From assembly GCA_030583925.1 (NCBI GenBank), contig CP129482.1, positions 3,698,001 through 3,762,000 on the forward strand: a DNA stretch of 64,000 bases, read 5' to 3'. Every line of letters begins with the position of its first letter. Position 1 is the first letter of the stretch. The translations under genes were made by a program, and so were the position numbers. Source of the stretch: Anaerolineales bacterium (GTDB taxonomy: Bacteria; Chloroflexota; Anaerolineae; Anaerolineales; Villigracilaceae). Below, in pieces: positions 36,569 through 46,877 of this stretch. The notes below the pieces were generated by a model, which was not told the DNA's origin, did not search any database, and saw nothing but the letters and a program-made list of their open reading frames with translations.

Positions 36569-37452
36569 TGCCTTACCCCGTTACGCATCTTTTCGGCAAT
36601 ATCGAGCAGATACTCGCCGTAACTGTTGCCGCTCAAGGCTTCGCCAAGTTTTTGCAGTTGGTTTGCATCAATGAAACCCATGCGATAGGCGATCTCTTCG
36701 GGGCATGAGATCATCAACCCCTGCCGGTTTTGAATCGCTTCGATGAACATCGCGGCTTGCAAAAGCGACTCGTGTGTGCCAGCGTCCAACCACGCCACGC
36801 CGCGACCGAACACCTTGACCTTCAACTGTCCCTGTTCGAGATACAACTTGTTCAAATCGGTGATCTCGATCTCGCCGCGCGCGGAAGGCTTCACCTTCTC
36901 AGCCATCTTCACAACTTGATTATCGTAAAAATAAATGCCTGGCACCGCGAAATTCGATCTCGGTTTCTGCGGCTTCTCTTCGAGGCTCAACACATTTTCA
37001 GCGGCGTCGAACTCCACAATGCCGTAACGCTTCGGGTCGGTGACGCGGTAACCAAAGATGAACGCGCCTTCGGTCAACGCCGCGCATTTCTGCAAGAGCG
37101 AGATCATCCCCTCGCCGTAAAAAATATTATCGCCCAGAATCAAACACACCGAGCTGTCGCCGATAAAATCCCGCCCGACTAGAAACGCGTCGGCAAGTCC
37201 GCGCGGTTCGGCTTGTTCTTTGTAATCAAACTTCATCCCCCAATGCGAACCGTCCTTCAACAATTCACGAAACGCAGGCAACGCGTCCGGCGTGCTGATG
37301 ATCAACACCTCGCGGATGCCCGCCAACATCAACATCGAAAGCGGATAATACACCATCGGCTTGTCATACACGGGCAATAACTGTTTGCTTGTGGCGATCG
37401 TCAACGGATACAACCGCGTGCCTTTGCCGCCCGCCAGAATGATGCCTTTCAT
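36565..37452 (-). CDS. rmlA: Glucose-1-phosphate thymidylyltransferase (RmlA)
   Basis: A 295-residue sugar nucleotidyltransferase that makes dTDP-glucose from glucose-1-phosphate and dTTP. N-terminal [18 protein letters not shown] carries the nucleotide-binding glycine loop and signature Arg. [15 protein letters not shown] contains the metal Asp, and [15 protein letters not shown] is the conserved end of the RmlA core. The ATG at 37452 overlaps the rmlB stop as ATGA, with an AAGGAG site 8 bases upstream. An open frame of 34 codons before it has no similarity. The pair supplies the dTDP-4-keto-6-deoxyglucose that WecE should use. No rmlC or rmlD is seen. Confidence 0.93.
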   Translation of the reverse strand: MKGIILAGGKGTRLYPLTIATSKQLLPVYDKPMVYYPLSMLMLAGIREVLIISTPDALPAFRELLKDGSHWGMKFDYKEQAEPRGLADAFLVGRDFIGDSSVCLILGDNIFYGEGMISLLQKCAALTEGAFIFGYRVTDPKRYGIVEFDAAENVLSLEEKPQKPRSNFAVPGIYFYDNQVVKMAEKVKPSARGEIEITDLNKLYLEQGQLKVKVFGRGVAWLDAGTHESLLQAAMFIEAIQNRQGLMISCPEEIAYRMGFIDANQLQKLGEALSGNSYGEYLLDIAEKMRNGVRQ

Positions 37453-38564
37453 TTCGACTCCTTTTCCGCGCGCCACGCGTAATTTTTCTGGAGCCACTCG
37501 CCATACGCGCCGCGGCTGACTTGATCCACCCATTCGGGATTTCGCAAATACCATTCGATCGTTCGACGAAGACCCGCTTCAAACCGGACCTCAGCCTGCC
37601 ACCCCAACTCACGCCGAATCTTCCCCGCGTCGATCGCGTAGCGGCGATCGTGTCCCGGGCGATCGGTCACAAAACGGATCAACTCTTTGTAGCTTTTCAA
37701 TCCCTGCTCGCGCAGATGATTGACTTCCTCCGGCGGCGCGACCTCGTCCAAAATACTGCAAATTTGATGCACGAGATCGAGGTTCTTCTGTTCGTTCCCC
37801 CCACCCACGACATAGACCTCGCCCAGCGCGCCTTTTTCAAACACGAGTTGAATCGCTTTGCAGTGATCCTCCACATACAGCCAGTCGCGCACATTCGAGC
37901 CGTCGCCGTAGACCGGCAAATTCTTGCCCGATAACGCGCTGAGAATCATCAACGGAATCATCTTCTCGGGGAATTGATACGGACCGTAATTGTTCGAGCA
38001 GTTGGTGACGACCGTCGGCAAGCCGTGCGTGTGATGGAAAGCGCGCACGAAATGATCGCTCGACGCCTTCGAGGCAGAATAGGGCGAGTTCGGCGCGTAG
38101 GGCGTCTCTTCGGTGAAGTAGCCGTCCGCGCCCAGCGAGCCGAACACCTCATCCGTCGAAACGTGGAGGAAGCGGAAGGATTTCTTCCGCTCTTCCGGCA
38201 ACTCGTTCCAGTAGGCGCGCGCGGCTTCGAGTAACGTGAACGTGCCGACTACGTTCGTCTGGATGAAATCCTCCGCGTTGACGATGGAGCGGTCCACGTG
38301 CGATTCAGCGGCGAGATTCATCACACCGACAGGTTGATACTCTTTGAATAACGAAGATACAAGTTCGCGGTCGGCGATGCTGCCTTTTACGAAAACATAA
38401 TCGGAATTGCCGTCCAAATCTGCCAGCGAGAGCGGGTTGGCGGCGTAGGTCAGCGCGTCGAGGTTGACGACGCGGTATTGTCCGCTCGCGACGAGCAAGC
38501 GCACGAGGTTCGTTCCGATGAAGCCGTTTCCGCCCGTTAAGAGTACAGTTTGTTTGCCGGTCAT
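37449..38564 (-). CDS. rmlB: dTDP-glucose 4,6-dehydratase (RmlB)
   Basis: A 371-residue extended SDR that converts dTDP-glucose to dTDP-4-keto-6-deoxyglucose. [15 protein letters not shown] is the NAD-binding motif near the start, [12 protein letters not shown] is the RmlB hallmark, [12 protein letters not shown] holds the catalytic Asp-Glu pair, and [13 protein letters not shown] has Tyr-x3-Lys. [19 protein letters not shown] also matches RmlB. The ATG at 38564 overlaps the GT4 stop at 38561, and rmlA follows with another 4-base overlap. Very firm identification. Confidence 0.95.
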   Translation of the reverse strand: MTGKQTVLLTGGNGFIGTNLVRLLVASGQYRVVNLDALTYAANPLSLADLDGNSDYVFVKGSIADRELVSSLFKEYQPVGVMNLAAESHVDRSIVNAEDFIQTNVVGTFTLLEAARAYWNELPEERKKSFRFLHVSTDEVFGSLGADGYFTEETPYAPNSPYSASKASSDHFVRAFHHTHGLPTVVTNCSNNYGPYQFPEKMIPLMILSALSGKNLPVYGDGSNVRDWLYVEDHCKAIQLVFEKGALGEVYVVGGGNEQKNLDLVHQICSILDEVAPPEEVNHLREQGLKSYKELIRFVTDRPGHDRRYAIDAGKIRRELGWQAEVRFEAGLRRTIEWYLRNPEWVDQVSRGAYGEWLQKNYAWRAEKESK

Positions 38565-39715
38565 TGTTTTCCTTTCACACTAACTTTGTCATTGACGATC
38601 TGCTCGAATATCGCTTCGTAACGTTCTGCAATACGGCTGATCTCGAACGATTTTGCTTTTTCTAAACTCGCTTGGCGCAATGATAACAGGCGGCTGGGAT
38701 TTTGGAGCGCTTCTTGTAACCTTGTTTTATAGCCCGCCCTCTTCCCGGTTTCGATCAAATATCCGTTTTGACCCTCATCCACAAGATCAACAAACCCGCC
38801 GATGCGGCTGGCAACGATGGCGAGTCCTTTTGCCAGCGCCTGCACGCCGACCACCGGCAATCCCTCCGAGAGCGATGGCATGAAGAGGATGTCGCTTTTG
38901 CCGAAATATTCCATCACCTCGTCGGGCGTCACCCAGCCTGGAAAGGTAAACCGATCTTCCAAGCCGAGTTCTGCAATAGATTTTTTTACATCGGGCATCA
39001 ACGGTCCGTCGCCGATCATCACACAGCGCCATGAAATAGATTTGAGTTCGTTCAGGGTTTGGACGATTTGCAACGGCGCTTTTTGTTCCATGAACCGCCC
39101 GGCGAAAACGATCACGGGAGGCTCGTTAACTTTGAGCGAAGATGGCTTTACCGAATCAACTTCGATGCCGTTGGGGATGACGAGGATTTCCTCAGCGTAC
39201 TGCTTGAGCGCCAGCCTGCGCGTGAACTCGCTGACGGCGACGCGGGCATGCGCGTCGTGCCAGATCGCGCGCGTGACGGGGAAAACCCAGCGAAACCAGT
39301 TGTTTGTCTTCTCCGGGACGCCGCCGGGCACGTCGCCGAGGTGGGCTGTCAACACGTAGGGGATTCCCGTCAACTTTGAGAGCGTCCACGCCAGCGCGCC
39401 GGCAGGCACCGCAAAGTGGACGTGGATCACGTCTGGGCGAAAAACGCGGACGAGGCGGAGCCCAGCCCAAAGTCCGGAAAGAACGTAGGCGACCATGGAG
39501 AGAAAACTGGCACGGAAGGGTTGAGTCCGCAGGGCGGGAATCCGAATGACGGTGTATCCATCCCGTTGTTCTTGGCGCGGTAAATCTTTGAAGTGGGAGG
39601 TTAAGACTTGGATTTCGTGCCCGCGTGCGGCGAGGCTTTGGCAAATGCTTTCCGCCGCGCGCCCGCCGCCGCCGCCCACCGGGGGAAATTCGTGATTGAG
39701 GACGAGGATGCGCAT
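38561..39715 (-). CDS. Glycosyltransferase family 4 with degenerate E-x7-E motif
   Basis: A 384-residue GT-B enzyme: MRILVLNHEFPPVGGGGGR with the glycine-rich acceptor loop, VIVFAGRFMEQKAPLQIV as the donor-domain start, and MPSLSEGLPVVGVQALA where the second Glu of the usual E-x7-E motif is Gln (Glu284, Gln292). Whether this lowers activity is unknown. Some active GT4 members vary here. The ATG at 39715 shares one base with the GT2 stop (TGATG), and a GTG three bases earlier is an alternative. Probably adds one sugar to the lipid-linked unit. Confidence 0.85.
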   Translation of the reverse strand: MRILVLNHEFPPVGGGGGRAAESICQSLAARGHEIQVLTSHFKDLPRQEQRDGYTVIRIPALRTQPFRASFLSMVAYVLSGLWAGLRLVRVFRPDVIHVHFAVPAGALAWTLSKLTGIPYVLTAHLGDVPGGVPEKTNNWFRWVFPVTRAIWHDAHARVAVSEFTRRLALKQYAEEILVIPNGIEVDSVKPSSLKVNEPPVIVFAGRFMEQKAPLQIVQTLNELKSISWRCVMIGDGPLMPDVKKSIAELGLEDRFTFPGWVTPDEVMEYFGKSDILFMPSLSEGLPVVGVQALAKGLAIVASRIGGFVDLVDEGQNGYLIETGKRAGYKTRLQEALQNPSRLLSLRQASLEKAKSFEISRIAERYEAIFEQIVNDKVSVKGKQ

Positions 39716-40671
39716 CACTCTCCGCGCTCGAAGCCGGATGTTTCGCGCACGGTGTAGGTGGGCTTAGCTTGCGATTCATGATAGGTGCGCGCAAGCAGTT
39801 CGGCGATCAGCCCCATGAGGATGGATTGAAAGCCCATGATGAGGAACATCACGCCGACCAATAATAAGGGCGAGGTGGAGGCTGGCACGCGGAAGAACAA
39901 GCGACGGATGAAAATATACGCCAGGTCAGCCGAGCCGAGAAACATCAATGCCAGCCCTGCGCCGCCGAACAAACGAATCGGTTTGTGCGAATATTCAAGC
40001 AGGAACTTAACGGTGAAGAGGTCTAAAATCACTTTGAGGGTGCGGTCCAACCCGTAATTGGTCCTGCCGAATTTACGCGGGTGGTGGCTGACGGGAATTT
40101 CAGCAATGCGCGCGCCGACGGAGTGCGCGAACACGGGAATGAACCGATGCATTTCGCCGTATAACCGAAAACCCGCCAGCACATCGCGATGATAGGCTTT
40201 GAGCGTGCAACCGTAATCATGCAGGTGCACGCCGGTGACGGCGGAGATCAGCCCATTGGCGATGTTGGAGGGGATGGTGCGCGTGAGGCGGTTGTCTTTG
40301 CGGTCTTTGCGCCAGCCGCTGACGAGGTCGTAGCCTTCATCCAGTTTGGCGAGTAGACGCGGGATATCCGCCGGGTCGTTTTGCAGGTCGGCATCCATCA
40401 AAACGATGGTCTCGCCCTGGGCGTAATCAATGCCTGCGGAAATGGCGGCGGTCTGACCGAAATTGCGGCGGAACGCAATCCAGCGGACGTATTGCGGGTC
40501 TTTTTCCGCGAGGGTTTTCAACGTGTTCAAACTGCCGTCGGAACTTCCATCGTCAACGAAGATGACCTCCCATGATTTTCCCAGAGGGTCCAGGGCGCGG
40601 TGAATCGCTTCGTGGAGAGGGGCAAGGCTGGCTTCTTCGTTATACACAGGGATGACAAGGGAAATTCTCAT
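39715..40671 (-). CDS. Family 2 glycosyltransferase with two C-terminal membrane helices (GtrB/ArnC type)
   Basis: A 318-residue polyprenyl-phosphate glycosyltransferase-like protein. The GT-A part has VIPVYNEEASLAPLH, VDDGSSDGSL, and the DxD-type MDADLQNDPADIP. The fold ends near residue 220, and two hydrophobic helices follow (LFGGAGLALMFLGSADLAYI and PLLLVGVMFLIMGFQSILMG). This is the usual plan of enzymes that load a sugar onto undecaprenyl phosphate. The product could feed the GT39-like membrane transferases in the same block. Start at ATG 40671, overlapping the upstream gene by 4 bases (ATGA). An open stretch of 12 codons before is ignored. Confidence 0.88.
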   Translation of the reverse strand: MRISLVIPVYNEEASLAPLHEAIHRALDPLGKSWEVIFVDDGSSDGSLNTLKTLAEKDPQYVRWIAFRRNFGQTAAISAGIDYAQGETIVLMDADLQNDPADIPRLLAKLDEGYDLVSGWRKDRKDNRLTRTIPSNIANGLISAVTGVHLHDYGCTLKAYHRDVLAGFRLYGEMHRFIPVFAHSVGARIAEIPVSHHPRKFGRTNYGLDRTLKVILDLFTVKFLLEYSHKPIRLFGGAGLALMFLGSADLAYIFIRRLFFRVPASTSPLLLVGVMFLIMGFQSILMGLIAELLARTYHESQAKPTYTVRETSGFERGE

Positions 40672-42503
40672 GGCAGTTTCTCGAAGAGATATAAACGGTC
40701 TTCGCAAGCCGACAGTTCGCCCATCTCAAACAGAATCGGTTTGTATTGGGTTGGGTCTAAAAACTCGTCGAACGTGACGGTCGGGAACGCTTTCCAGATG
40801 AAATAGAGGTCGGCGGCTTCTTTCCATTGCAGGTCCAGTTCGTCATTATACAGCCCAAATTTCAATAAATGCTCCGACTCGCCGATCAGGTGACCTGCAC
40901 CGGCGGAAATCTGCGGCGGGAAATAGCGGAGATCGTCAATGTACAACAAGAGGGCAAGTTGCCTGCCGCTGCCTTTCCAGTAGACGAGGCTGTTCGGGGG
41001 CGTAATTTTCGCCAGCGACTTCCCAGCCTGTTCATAATACGTCAGAAAGTTGACGGAACATTCGGTGGGCGCTCTCCGATAATTATCGAACACGGGCAAA
41101 ATCACACCGGCGATCATAAATGTAGAAACCACCGCGAGGTTGCGGGCATACTTCCCTGCCAGAGCCTGACGATGGAAAACCCAGATGAGCGCCAGCAACC
41201 CGCCGCCGACGAACGCGCCTCCGAGCGCGGCGGCGACGCGTTTTTGGACATCGGGAGCCATGTGAAGCGAGTAGGTCAACGCTTCGCGCAGGGAGGCGAA
41301 ATCAATCTTGCCGTTTGATAGCAGGGCGCGGGCGCGGGGCAGGTGGATAAAGTCTAAAAGCCGATCGCTCCACGCGGCGTAATAATTCAACCCAACGATG
41401 GCGCAAAACAAAACGAGAATCGTAGCAAGCAATGGGAAGCGATATTTCGAATCGCTGACGCCATTGGAAAACACAACGAGAACAAACAGCAAGCCGGTCA
41501 GGCTGAAAAACATCTGATAGGAGGTGAAACACAGGGCGCAAAAATCGTTGAACAGCGAGCCCCACATGTGCATTAAGAACAGAGAGAGATAGAGAACGCC
41601 TAAAAAGACCGCAGACTTGTATTGTCCGGGGTCCTTCCACGACACTTTACGAACCCAAAGAAGCAGGCAGGCGACAAACCCACAAACGAGGAAGAAGTGG
41701 TCGGTAATCCCAATGGCGAACGCCTGCCACTGGGCAAGTAGATCCGATCCACGGAAGGTGCCGCCGGACGATCCGAAAATGCGAAAGTCATCAAGGAAGG
41801 GAGTGAAAGCAGACGGCAACCAGGACGACCAGATCTGAAGAATCCCGGGCCAATACATGGCGTGAAAGGCAACGAAGACGAACATGCCGAGCGCCATTGT
41901 GAGCCAACCGGCTTTCCATCCATACTGCCAAAAGATGTATAAGATCAAAATGGGAGGAACGATGATCATATTCTGGCGAGTCATGACCGCCAAAACAGAT
42001 AGTACGCTTCCGAGCCCCAGTTGCCACAACGGACGATTGCCTCCCAGCGTGCAAACCAACATCCATGACATTAAACAAGCGACGAGACCCTGCGAAAGCG
42101 CCTGGCTATAGGTCGCGATATGCGGGTCGGAAAGCGCGAACACCCACACGGCAAGCGCCGCCCAGTTCCTGCCCGTTAAGCGGTTGGCTGTGATCCAAAC
42201 GCCGAAGAGCATCAAGACGCTGACTAGCACGGCAAAATACCTAGCCGTCCGTAAGCCTGCCCCGAACCAATCTTGCACATACCCCGGAATCAAAAACGCC
42301 AGCGGCGCTTTATTGGTCCAAAAACCATAATCCTGAAACGGACGATATTCCCCGCGTGCAAACATTAGCCCTTTGAATAAATATGCCCCTTCGTCACCAA
42401 TCGAGGGTGCAGAATTTGCAAAATACAACGACCGCGCCACATAAAGAATTACCCCCAATAAGGTGATGACTTCGATGAGCGGAAATTTTCTTTCAACCTT
42501 CAT
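40668..42503 (-). CDS. GT39-like polytopic membrane glycosyltransferase
   Basis: A 611-residue membrane protein with about 10-12 helices. The first external loop has SIGDEGAYLFKGLMFARGEY, where the Asp-Glu pair is the hallmark of GT39/ArnT-like GT-C enzymes that use a lipid-phosphate sugar donor. The following FQDYGFWTNKAPLAFLIPGY is also typical. A C-terminal soluble domain of about 130 residues follows the last helix. It overlaps the GT2 gene by 4 bases, suggesting a two-step system in which the GT2 makes the lipid-linked donor and this protein uses it outside. Acceptor unknown. Confidence 0.8.
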   Translation of the reverse strand: MKVERKFPLIEVITLLGVILYVARSLYFANSAPSIGDEGAYLFKGLMFARGEYRPFQDYGFWTNKAPLAFLIPGYVQDWFGAGLRTARYFAVLVSVLMLFGVWITANRLTGRNWAALAVWVFALSDPHIATYSQALSQGLVACLMSWMLVCTLGGNRPLWQLGLGSVLSVLAVMTRQNMIIVPPILILYIFWQYGWKAGWLTMALGMFVFVAFHAMYWPGILQIWSSWLPSAFTPFLDDFRIFGSSGGTFRGSDLLAQWQAFAIGITDHFFLVCGFVACLLLWVRKVSWKDPGQYKSAVFLGVLYLSLFLMHMWGSLFNDFCALCFTSYQMFFSLTGLLFVLVVFSNGVSDSKYRFPLLATILVLFCAIVGLNYYAAWSDRLLDFIHLPRARALLSNGKIDFASLREALTYSLHMAPDVQKRVAAALGGAFVGGGLLALIWVFHRQALAGKYARNLAVVSTFMIAGVILPVFDNYRRAPTECSVNFLTYYEQAGKSLAKITPPNSLVYWKGSGRQLALLLYIDDLRYFPPQISAGAGHLIGESEHLLKFGLYNDELDLQWKEAADLYFIWKAFPTVTFDEFLDPTQYKPILFEMGELSACEDRLYLFEKLP

Positions 42504-42509
42504 GGCAAA

Positions 42510-43493
<984 letters not shown>

Positions 43494-43536
43494 TCAGTGA
43501 CTGAATTATAACTGATTAATTGATTGCGCGCAGAGG

Positions 43537-43589
43537 GTGCGTCGCACTCAACAGACCAGAGCCAATCCCGCCATGCAGGTGCGACGCAC
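43537..43589. repeat. Inverted repeat with 11-base perfect arms
   Basis: GTGCGTCGCAC at 43537-43547 and its reverse complement GTGCGACGCAC at 43579-43589 enclose 31 bases. The element lies between the end of the GT39-type gene (stop at 43593) and the gmd ribosome site. It could form a stem in the transcript, but there is no U-run after it on the minus strand, so it is not a classic terminator. It resembles the other dispersed palindromes of the window. Confidence 0.7.
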
Positions 43590-43592
43590 TAA

Positions 43593-45191
43593 TCAGGCTC
43601 TGCGCCGTTTTTCCAGCCACCAACTTCCTCCAAGGATCGCCACCCACAAGCCGACGATCAGCGCGATCATCATCGCGAACGGCAACTGTCCGCCCACGTA
43701 AAAATATCGGCTCGCGTACCATTGCCCAAAGATCAAAATGAAAACGATCTCACAAGCGATTACGCCTGCAAACCAAACATTCTTCGACTCGCGCTGCCTC
43801 ACCCACACATACCCCGCGACCAAAGCCTGCCACATGAATTGAATCGTGCGATAACGCGGATTGTCCCACTGGTCGCCTCCGCCGCGCAAAGCCGCAAGCA
43901 GGATCCACATCCACACGAGAAATGACAACCAGACGAAGATGTTTCGACTCGCCTCTTCACGCTTCGCTCCGACGGGTGGGCTTGACCCAGTTACCAGCGA
44001 CAGAATCAACAGGGGAAGCAAAGCAAACCATCCGAGCGCGCGTAACACGTAGATGACCTTCCAAATCGGGAGCGTCGGCACGACGAGCGCGGCGGGCAGG
44101 ACGGGTTGAAGAATCCCATAGACCATGACAAACGGTAAACGCAATCCTTCGGGCATTTCATCGAACAGTTTTTGAATCCAACCCGATTCGCGCTCGATCT
44201 GGTAAACATTCCACTTGACCGAAAGTTGAATCCAATCGTTTAGCACGGACATCGGCGAGGTTTTGTCAAAGACTCCCTTGCGGTTCAACGACGACGATAG
44301 CGCAAACAAACCGATTAAAAACACAACAGCAAAGATAACGATTGACTTCCATGAAATGGTTGCGCGGTCGCGTGAGAAGAACATCCAGCCCGCGAAGATG
44401 ACGAGGGTAAACACCGCGACGGCTGGTGAAAACAGTAACATGCCGAGCAGACTGAGCGCGAGGGCGGCAATTGCAAACTTGAACATCGGGCGGGGGGACC
44501 CCGCCCCTACAACGCCACGCCACTCGACAAATCCCCAAAACGCAATTGCGGAGAGGGTCATCAAGTATGGCTCACGCATGGCAGAGCCGCCAAGCAAAAT
44601 GGATTCGGGGTACAGCGCAAAGATCCACGCGGCTGCCCACGCGACTTTTTCGCCGAAGGTTTTGCGCGCGGCTTTCCAAAAAAACGGAATCCCCAACGCG
44701 GCGACGAACGCCGAGAGCAACACCATCATCAACGGACGATGCGCGTCGGGCGAGAGGTAACGATAGACAAGCGCGCTCAATGCGAGCAAGCCGCCGTATT
44801 GATCGGACGAATATTCCCCGCTGAACGCGTCGAGGATGGGCTTGCCAGAGATCGCCAAGGTCCACGCCTGTTCGTCGCGGCGATGCGCGTCGGTGTAGGC
44901 GTACCCAGCCATCCCGTCGGATGAATCGGCGTATCCGTAGACGGGAAGCAATTCATGCGCGGCAATTCCTCCCGCCAACCGCAATGCGAACGCGAGGGCG
45001 ACGATCCAAGCCAATGTCGGGGCAGGGTTATCGCTACCAGCCCAGCGCGTGGACGCGGCGAGCAAAGTCAATGAAAGAAGAAAGAGGAAAGAGAAGCCGA
45101 GCCAGCCTCCGCCTTGCAGGGACGCGGTGACTGTCGCTAGCGCGAAGGCGAGAGGGAGAATCCAAATGAGGTCTTGTTTTTTGAGGTTCAT
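43593..45191 (-). CDS. GT39-like polytopic membrane protein, first gene of the polysaccharide block
   Basis: A 532-residue membrane protein with about 11-13 helices. The frame is open for another 117 codons upstream, but that stretch is antisense to the VOC gene and includes the intergenic palindrome, so the start is the ATG at 45191 (MNLKKQDLIWILPLAFAL). The first loop (YADSSDGMAGYAYTDAHRRDEQ) contains acidic residues as in GT-C transferases, followed by FSGEYSSDQYGGLLALSAL. No ribosome site is obvious, and a TACAAT hexamer lies only 9 bases before the ATG. The next gene upstream is divergent, so transcription of the whole block may begin here. Confidence 0.72.
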   Translation of the reverse strand: MNLKKQDLIWILPLAFALATVTASLQGGGWLGFSFLFLLSLTLLAASTRWAGSDNPAPTLAWIVALAFALRLAGGIAAHELLPVYGYADSSDGMAGYAYTDAHRRDEQAWTLAISGKPILDAFSGEYSSDQYGGLLALSALVYRYLSPDAHRPLMMVLLSAFVAALGIPFFWKAARKTFGEKVAWAAAWIFALYPESILLGGSAMREPYLMTLSAIAFWGFVEWRGVVGAGSPRPMFKFAIAALALSLLGMLLFSPAVAVFTLVIFAGWMFFSRDRATISWKSIVIFAVVFLIGLFALSSSLNRKGVFDKTSPMSVLNDWIQLSVKWNVYQIERESGWIQKLFDEMPEGLRLPFVMVYGILQPVLPAALVVPTLPIWKVIYVLRALGWFALLPLLILSLVTGSSPPVGAKREEASRNIFVWLSFLVWMWILLAALRGGGDQWDNPRYRTIQFMWQALVAGYVWVRQRESKNVWFAGVIACEIVFILIFGQWYASRYFYVGGQLPFAMMIALIVGLWVAILGGSWWLEKRRRA

Positions 45192-45215
45192 GCGGATTGA
45201 TTGTACCGTAGACGA

Positions 45216-45242
45216 TTGCCGCGCTGGGGAAGGGGATATAAT
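45216..45242 (+). promoter_or_regulatory. Possible sigma-70 promoter for the VOC/LdtA genes
   Basis: A perfect TATAAT lies at 45237-45242, with TTGCCG at 45216-45221 as a weak -35 and a short 15-base spacer. It faces the VOC gene, whose ATG is 115 bases downstream past the palindromic repeat. The short spacer makes this a modest candidate. Confidence 0.35.
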
Positions 45243-45269
45243 GCGGGAGAGAGAAAGTTGGTACATAAG

Positions 45270-45328
45270 CCACAGAGACCACTGAGTCTTTTGAGAAAAA
45301 AAACTCAAAATCTCTGTGCGCTCTGTGG
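45270..45328. repeat. Dispersed CCACAGAG palindrome
   Basis: The outer arms CCACAGAG (45270-45277) and CTCTGTGG (45321-45328) and the inner arms TTTTGAG and CTCAAAA make a long imperfect hairpin in the leader of the VOC gene. A second copy with the same ends is at 55146-55203, in front of the acyltransferase gene. Both are just upstream of a start codon, which may matter for expression or may reflect insertion preference. Confidence 0.75.
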
Positions 45329-45356
45329 CAAAGAAATTTTTTACACTCCTTCCGCT

Positions 45357-45767
45357 ATGTCGAACGATCATGCCGTCCTTGAATTGCGAATTGCATTTAC
45401 AGTAAAAGACTTCGAGCGCGCGGTGAAATTCTACTGCGACGGTCTCGGCGTCGAACCCGCCGCCATCTGGAACAACGGAGACGGTCACGCGCTGGTCATT
45501 GACATGGGACGCGCCACACTCGAACTCTTCGATGAGGCACAAGCCGAGACCATCGACTCACTCGAAGCGGGGGCACGCCTCAGCGGACAGATCCGCTTTG
45601 CCTTGCAAGTCCCCGACCTGCACGCCGCAATGGACAAATTACTTGCCCACGGCGCGACACTGGTTCATCCGCCCGTGATGACCCCGTGGGGCGATTACAA
45701 CGTGCGTCTCCAAGACCCCGATGGGATGCAGGTTACGTTGTTTCAGGCAACAGGAAAGGACGAGTAA
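45357..45767 (+). CDS. VOC-family protein (glyoxalase/bleomycin resistance/dioxygenase fold)
   Basis: A 136-residue protein with two beta-alpha-beta-beta-beta units. It starts at ATG 45357 (MSNDHAVLELRIAFTVKD). Motifs are FERAVKFYCDGLG in the first half and TPWGDYNVRLQDPDGMQVTL at the end, with Asp/Glu/His candidates for a metal site (VIDMGRATLELFD). The family covers lyases, dioxygenases and antibiotic-binding proteins, and nothing in the context tells which. It is followed after 32 bases by the first L,D-transpeptidase. Upstream open codons come from the palindromic repeat and are not counted. Confidence 0.82.
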   Translation: MSNDHAVLELRIAFTVKDFERAVKFYCDGLGVEPAAIWNNGDGHALVIDMGRATLELFDEAQAETIDSLEAGARLSGQIRFALQVPDLHAAMDKLLAHGATLVHPPVMTPWGDYNVRLQDPDGMQVTLFQATGKDE

Positions 45768-45799
45768 CTTTCGTTTGCCGCTATGGTCCATCAATTCGT

Positions 45800-46828
45800 A
45801 TGATCTCACAAAAGATCTCCCGGCGCGATTTTCTCAAATTAAGCGGCTACGGCATGTTGGGGATGTTATTGCCGGAAATCCCCCTTCTCTCCGCTCAACA
45901 GGATTTTTTCAGCAATTTGCAAGGACGCGTAATTGACAACCTGTTGTGGTCCTACGAGGAGCCGAATAAAAAATCGAAACGCGTCAAACCCTATTGGCAC
46001 GACCTCATTGTTCCGATCACGAACACGACCGTCAGCGAAGACGAGACCGCCTACAACCGCGTCTGGTATCAAGTGGAAGACGCCGGTTATGTTTACTCTG
46101 GCAGTATCCAGCCGGTGCGGACGATCCTCAACGAGCCGCAGCACATCTCCTTGGCGGGCGCGCTCGGCGAGGTCAGCGTGCCGTTCACCGACGCGCACCT
46201 CGAACCCGACGCAAACTCCGAACTGCTGTATCGCCTCTACTACGAATCGGTGCATTGGATCAAAGCCAGCGCGATTCATGCGGATGGGACGATCTGGTAC
46301 GCCCTGCTCGACGACAAGACCGGCGACTACTACTACGCGCCGGGGAAACACATCCGCATCATCTCCGACGGGGAGCTTGCCCCGCTTTCCCCCGACATTC
46401 CCAACGCCGACAAGTTCGTCGAGGTGAATCTCACGAACCAATTGGTGATGGCGTACGAACAGAATCGACTCGTCTACGCCACGCGCGTCTCCACCGGCGG
46501 ACGTCTCCGCAGTGGAACGTACACCACGCCTGTCGGCGATTACCTCACCTATCACAAACGTCCCACGCGTCACATGGCGCGCGGCGACCTCGCCTCCAGC
46601 GGGTTCGACCTGCCCGGCGTGCCGTGGGTGATCTACATCAAAGAGAACGGTACGTCTTTTCACGGCACCTACTGGCACAACGATTACGGACGTCCGCGCA
46701 GTCACGGTTGCATCAACATGACTCCGCAAGCCGCGAAGTGGCTCTATCGCTGGACGACTCCCTCCGTGCCGCCGGGAAAAGAACTGGTCTACGGTCACGT
46801 GGGGACGAGGGTGGAGATCGTTGTGTAA
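45800..46828 (+). CDS. Tat-exported L,D-transpeptidase (YkuD domain), copy 1
   Basis: A 342-residue secreted enzyme that would cross-link peptidoglycan or attach polymers to it. Residues 1-30 are a Tat signal with SRRDFLKLSG. A middle region (about 40-200) has two SH3-like modules (RVWYQVEDAGYVYSGSIQPV, and TIWYALLDDKTGDYYYAPG). The YkuD domain runs from about 215 (VEVNLTNQLVMAYEQ) to the end, with catalytic Cys304 and His288 in the motif HGTYWHNDYGRPRSHGCIN. The ATG at 45800 is chosen so that the signal is intact. Upstream frame is VOC sequence. A close paralogue lies at 49159. Confidence 0.9.
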   Translation: MISQKISRRDFLKLSGYGMLGMLLPEIPLLSAQQDFFSNLQGRVIDNLLWSYEEPNKKSKRVKPYWHDLIVPITNTTVSEDETAYNRVWYQVEDAGYVYSGSIQPVRTILNEPQHISLAGALGEVSVPFTDAHLEPDANSELLYRLYYESVHWIKASAIHADGTIWYALLDDKTGDYYYAPGKHIRIISDGELAPLSPDIPNADKFVEVNLTNQLVMAYEQNRLVYATRVSTGGRLRSGTYTTPVGDYLTYHKRPTRHMARGDLASSGFDLPGVPWVIYIKENGTSFHGTYWHNDYGRPRSHGCINMTPQAAKWLYRWTTPSVPPGKELVYGHVGTRVEIVV

Positions 46829-46877
46829 TTTTCCCCAGAGTCAGGACAATTTGACGTAACTACAAACGGGAGTTACA

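Noticed and set aside
45201..45356. N-terminal extension of the VOC protein
   Set aside because: The extra codons read through the CCACAGAG palindrome and have no similarity to the VOC fold, and the ATG at 45357 gives a normal family length.
45192..45542. 117-residue N-terminal extension of the GT39-like protein ending at 43593
   Set aside because: It is antisense to the VOC gene and crosses the intergenic palindrome. The first membrane helix begins right after the ATG at 45191.
45866..46798. Minus-strand open frame opposite the first L,D-transpeptidase
   Set aside because: The plus-strand gene has a Tat signal and the full YkuD motif. The antisense frame is Val/Arg/Gly-rich shadow sequence.
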